Positions 42,704 through 44,288 of a stretch of DNA of 44,288 bases are shown piece after piece; position 1 is the first letter of the stretch, and every line of letters begins with the position of its first letter. The position numbers and the translations under genes are program-made. The stretch is from a bacterium. Lineage in GTDB: Bacteria > Planctomycetota > Planctomycetia > Kolteriales > Kolteriaceae. Below the pieces are notes generated by a model. That model saw only the letters and a program-made list of their open reading frames with translations. It was not told where the DNA came from and made no database searches. Location: NCBI GenBank assembly GCA_019748235.1, contig JAIEPU010000016.1, positions 1 to 44,288 on the forward strand, read 5' to 3'.

Positions 42704-43953
42704 GGCTTGGATAATCTTTCGCTCTGCCCGCCAATTGACCGATATCGTTTGTAAAATGCTATTTGCAAATCGGGACTGACTCCTGAATCTTTGATATCTA
42801 AGAATTTCAAAGAACGACCTGGTTCGAAATGAATAAAGTCACTGTCTGAGATCTTCCATTTACATGTAAACATTTCTTTGATATTGGAGAGTTTTGCAAT
42901 CGCCTGAAAGGAATCGAAGTCCTGATTCTGGCCGTCGCCGTCGAACTTCTCAATCTGGCAGTTCGGATCGAGCGTCTTTAGCGACAAACATGGGCCGACA
43001 AGATTTCTGAGACTCAAGAATCTTAAACGAGGCATTTTGTTAATCACCATGGCGATACACGCCGATATGTCTGAATTCCAGACGCTTAATGATTCAATAT
43101 TTGTTCCTGCAATAGATTCGACACACTTCGCTCCCAAGTGCAATTTTTCGAGATGCAGTGCTTCGACTTGACTTAAGCATTTTAAGTCCAAGTCATCAAA
43201 GTTTTTTTCGTCAGCGCAGTTATTTATTGTTAAGTACATCAACTGTTCGAGGCTATTGAGTACAGACGCTGCTCTTGGCTCAAATGTTGCGTCCTCAATT
43301 CCGAGGGAAACGATTCTCTTGTTGGAAGCGATGCTCATGAGCATCGCCCTTGTGATGGTCTCTTGATTTCCGAGCAGAACAACTTTTTGTAGAGATGAAA
43401 AATCTTTGATGCGATCGGAAATATGGTCGAGCGCTGTTGTCGAGATATTCAGTCTTTCGAGGCCGGGAATTTGACTGAGATATTTTGACGATGATGCCTC
43501 GTCGAGACGACGGATTGAAAGCGATTTGCAAAACATAAGTTTGGACAGCGATTTGGCGGAATCAGCTTTGAGAATGGAGTTTCGAGCATCGAACAGTTTT
43601 ATTTGTTTCACCGGAAGGTTCTCAATGTCCGCCGGGTCTATTTCGTTTCCCGTGGCAGTGACTGACAAAGAAAACCACTGGCGTGAATGGCCCGATAACC
43701 GCTCGCCGATATCGAGAAACGGGGCGATTGAAATTTGTAGGGTATTTGCAAAATCATTGTTGATGAATTGGTATTTAAGCGGCGTTGCGCGTTCGAATGG
43801 AATCCATTCTAAGGATCCTATTCGTCCTGGTTGACCCGTGCCAATGAGGTTTTCGACTTCAGTGTAGTCTGTATAATCCGCATTCCAAACGACATAGATG
43901 ATGAGCACGACGACGGCGGCGAGTAGAAGCTGATATGCTCTCTTGAAAGACAT
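42700..43953 (-). CDS. Membrane-anchored leucine-rich-repeat-like protein
   Basis: A 417-residue protein beginning MSFKRAYQLLLAAVVVLIIYVVW, a single N-terminal membrane anchor with basic residues before it, followed by a mostly extracytoplasmic domain. The ATG at 43953 is preferred; an upstream ATG at 43977 adds 8 residues. From about residue 130 on there are irregular leucine-rich-repeat-like units (LERLNISTTALDHIS, LQKVVLLGNQETIT, LMYLTINNCADEKNF, VEALHLEKLHLGAKCVE, LRFLSLRNLVGP, LKFLDIKDSGVSPDLQ), giving a likely horseshoe for protein binding. The DNA is clearly richer in A/T than the flanking genes, which may indicate acquisition or low expression. No catalytic motif. It is convergent with the DUF1501 gene, so it is not part of that operon. 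Confidence 0.75.
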   Translation of the reverse strand: MSFKRAYQLLLAAVVVLIIYVVWNADYTDYTEVENLIGTGQPGRIGSLEWIPFERATPLKYQFINNDFANTLQISIAPFLDIGERLSGHSRQWFSLSVTATGNEIDPADIENLPVKQIKLFDARNSILKADSAKSLSKLMFCKSLSIRRLDEASSSKYLSQIPGLERLNISTTALDHISDRIKDFSSLQKVVLLGNQETITRAMLMSIASNKRIVSLGIEDATFEPRAASVLNSLEQLMYLTINNCADEKNFDDLDLKCLSQVEALHLEKLHLGAKCVESIAGTNIESLSVWNSDISACIAMVINKMPRLRFLSLRNLVGPCLSLKTLDPNCQIEKFDGDGQNQDFDSFQAIAKLSNIKEMFTCKWKISDSDFIHFEPGRSLKFLDIKDSGVSPDLQIAFYKRYRSIGGQSERLSKP

Positions 43954-44054
43954 GTATTGGTTCGCCCTCAAAAGCATGCCGCTTGACTGAATAGGGACGG
44001 CTTCGATCGAGGAGAGGGGGCCTTTATAGACCCCTCCTTCCGAGCTAACGCCTC

Positions 44055-44288
44055 TTACAATCCCTTGAGCAATTCCTTCCAGCGAGCCCAGGCTTTGTCT
44101 TTTCCTTCCTTGTTCGCGGCGCTTGCGTCAGGCGCTTCTCCGGCTCTAAGAAATCCGTGGCCGGCTCCGTCGTAAATGACGGGCTCGTACTTTTTACCCG
44201 CCTCTTTCATCAGCTTTTCCGAAGTCGGAATCGTCGAGTTTACTCGATTGTCGTTGCCGCCATAAAAGCCGTAGACGGGGGCTTTGAT
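44055..44288 (-). CDS. Dienelactone hydrolase-family alpha/beta hydrolase, C-terminal fragment
   Basis: The last 77 codons of a gene that continues past the window edge, ending in a TAA at 44055-44057. KAPVYGFYGGNDNRVNST carries the catalytic Asp of the alpha/beta-hydrolase triad, and VIYDGAGHGFLRAGEAPD carries the catalytic His; this Asp/His arrangement and the closing WARWKELLKG helix are typical of dienelactone hydrolase-like proteins. The nucleophile Cys or Ser lies outside the window, so the exact family member cannot be told. A weak hairpin (GAGGGG 44014-44019 / CCCCTC 44031-44036) lies between it and the LRR gene. Confidence 0.9.
   Translation of the reverse strand: MKAPVYGFYGGNDNRVNSTIPTSEKLMKEAGKKYEPVIYDGAGHGFLRAGEAPDASAANKEGKDKAWARWKELLKGL

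Overview
The window looks like chromosomal DNA of a planctomycete. The signature families are all here: planctomycete cytochrome (PSCyt1/2/3) and PSD/DUF proteins, DUF1501 and DUF1552 proteins with Tat-type N-termini, a DUF1559 prepilin-like protein, two PEP-CTERM proteins, and a very large surface protein with a LEPR-XLL-like N-terminus. No phage, IS element, CRISPR array, tRNA or rRNA was recognised. All calls come from reading the sequence; no search or fold prediction was run.

Layout. 1-4044 (minus): a three-gene unit of a cytochrome/WD40 protein, a PPC-domain exported protein, and the start of a third exported protein cut by the window edge. 4206-5925: a small lipoprotein diverging from tatC, whose product has an enlarged first periplasmic loop. 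6224-7163: a PEP-CTERM protein with a strong RBS and terminator. 7265-12612: mostly housekeeping or minor genes (rpiA, a TolB-like propeller, an ABC-F ATPase, a DinB protein, a helical exported protein). 12637-14348 (minus): a second PEP-CTERM gene translationally coupled to a DUF1559 pseudopilin-like gene. 14784-16654 (minus): a cupin and a GT4 glycosyltransferase. 16930-20467: the methylcitrate cycle genes prpB-prpC-prpD. 20572-26268: a small hypothetical gene, a polyprenyl-phosphate sugar transferase, a soluble TPR protein and an NAD-dependent epimerase, probably serving exopolysaccharide or cell-surface glycan synthesis. 26322-31196 (minus): the 1624-residue secreted protein (beta-helix, PKD-like, RTX, beta-helix).

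31197-42655 is the most unusual part. A 0.7-kb gap rich in inverted repeats, with an orphan terminator, leads into a FadR-type GntR regulator. It is followed without a break by a 1398-residue DUF1592-family cytochrome protein, a DUF1552 Tat protein, a 986-residue PSCyt1/DUF1549/DUF1553 protein and a DUF1501 Tat protein. These are two normally separate planctomycete pairs placed in tandem. The two large cytochrome proteins share a recognisable module whose two halves are in opposite order, which suggests a common ligand or partner. I infer a regulated extracytoplasmic module for one substrate, with Tat export of the partner proteins; the substrate cannot be read from the sequence.

42700-44288 (minus) holds an AT-richer, membrane-anchored leucine-rich-repeat-like protein and the C-terminal end of a dienelactone hydrolase-family protein.
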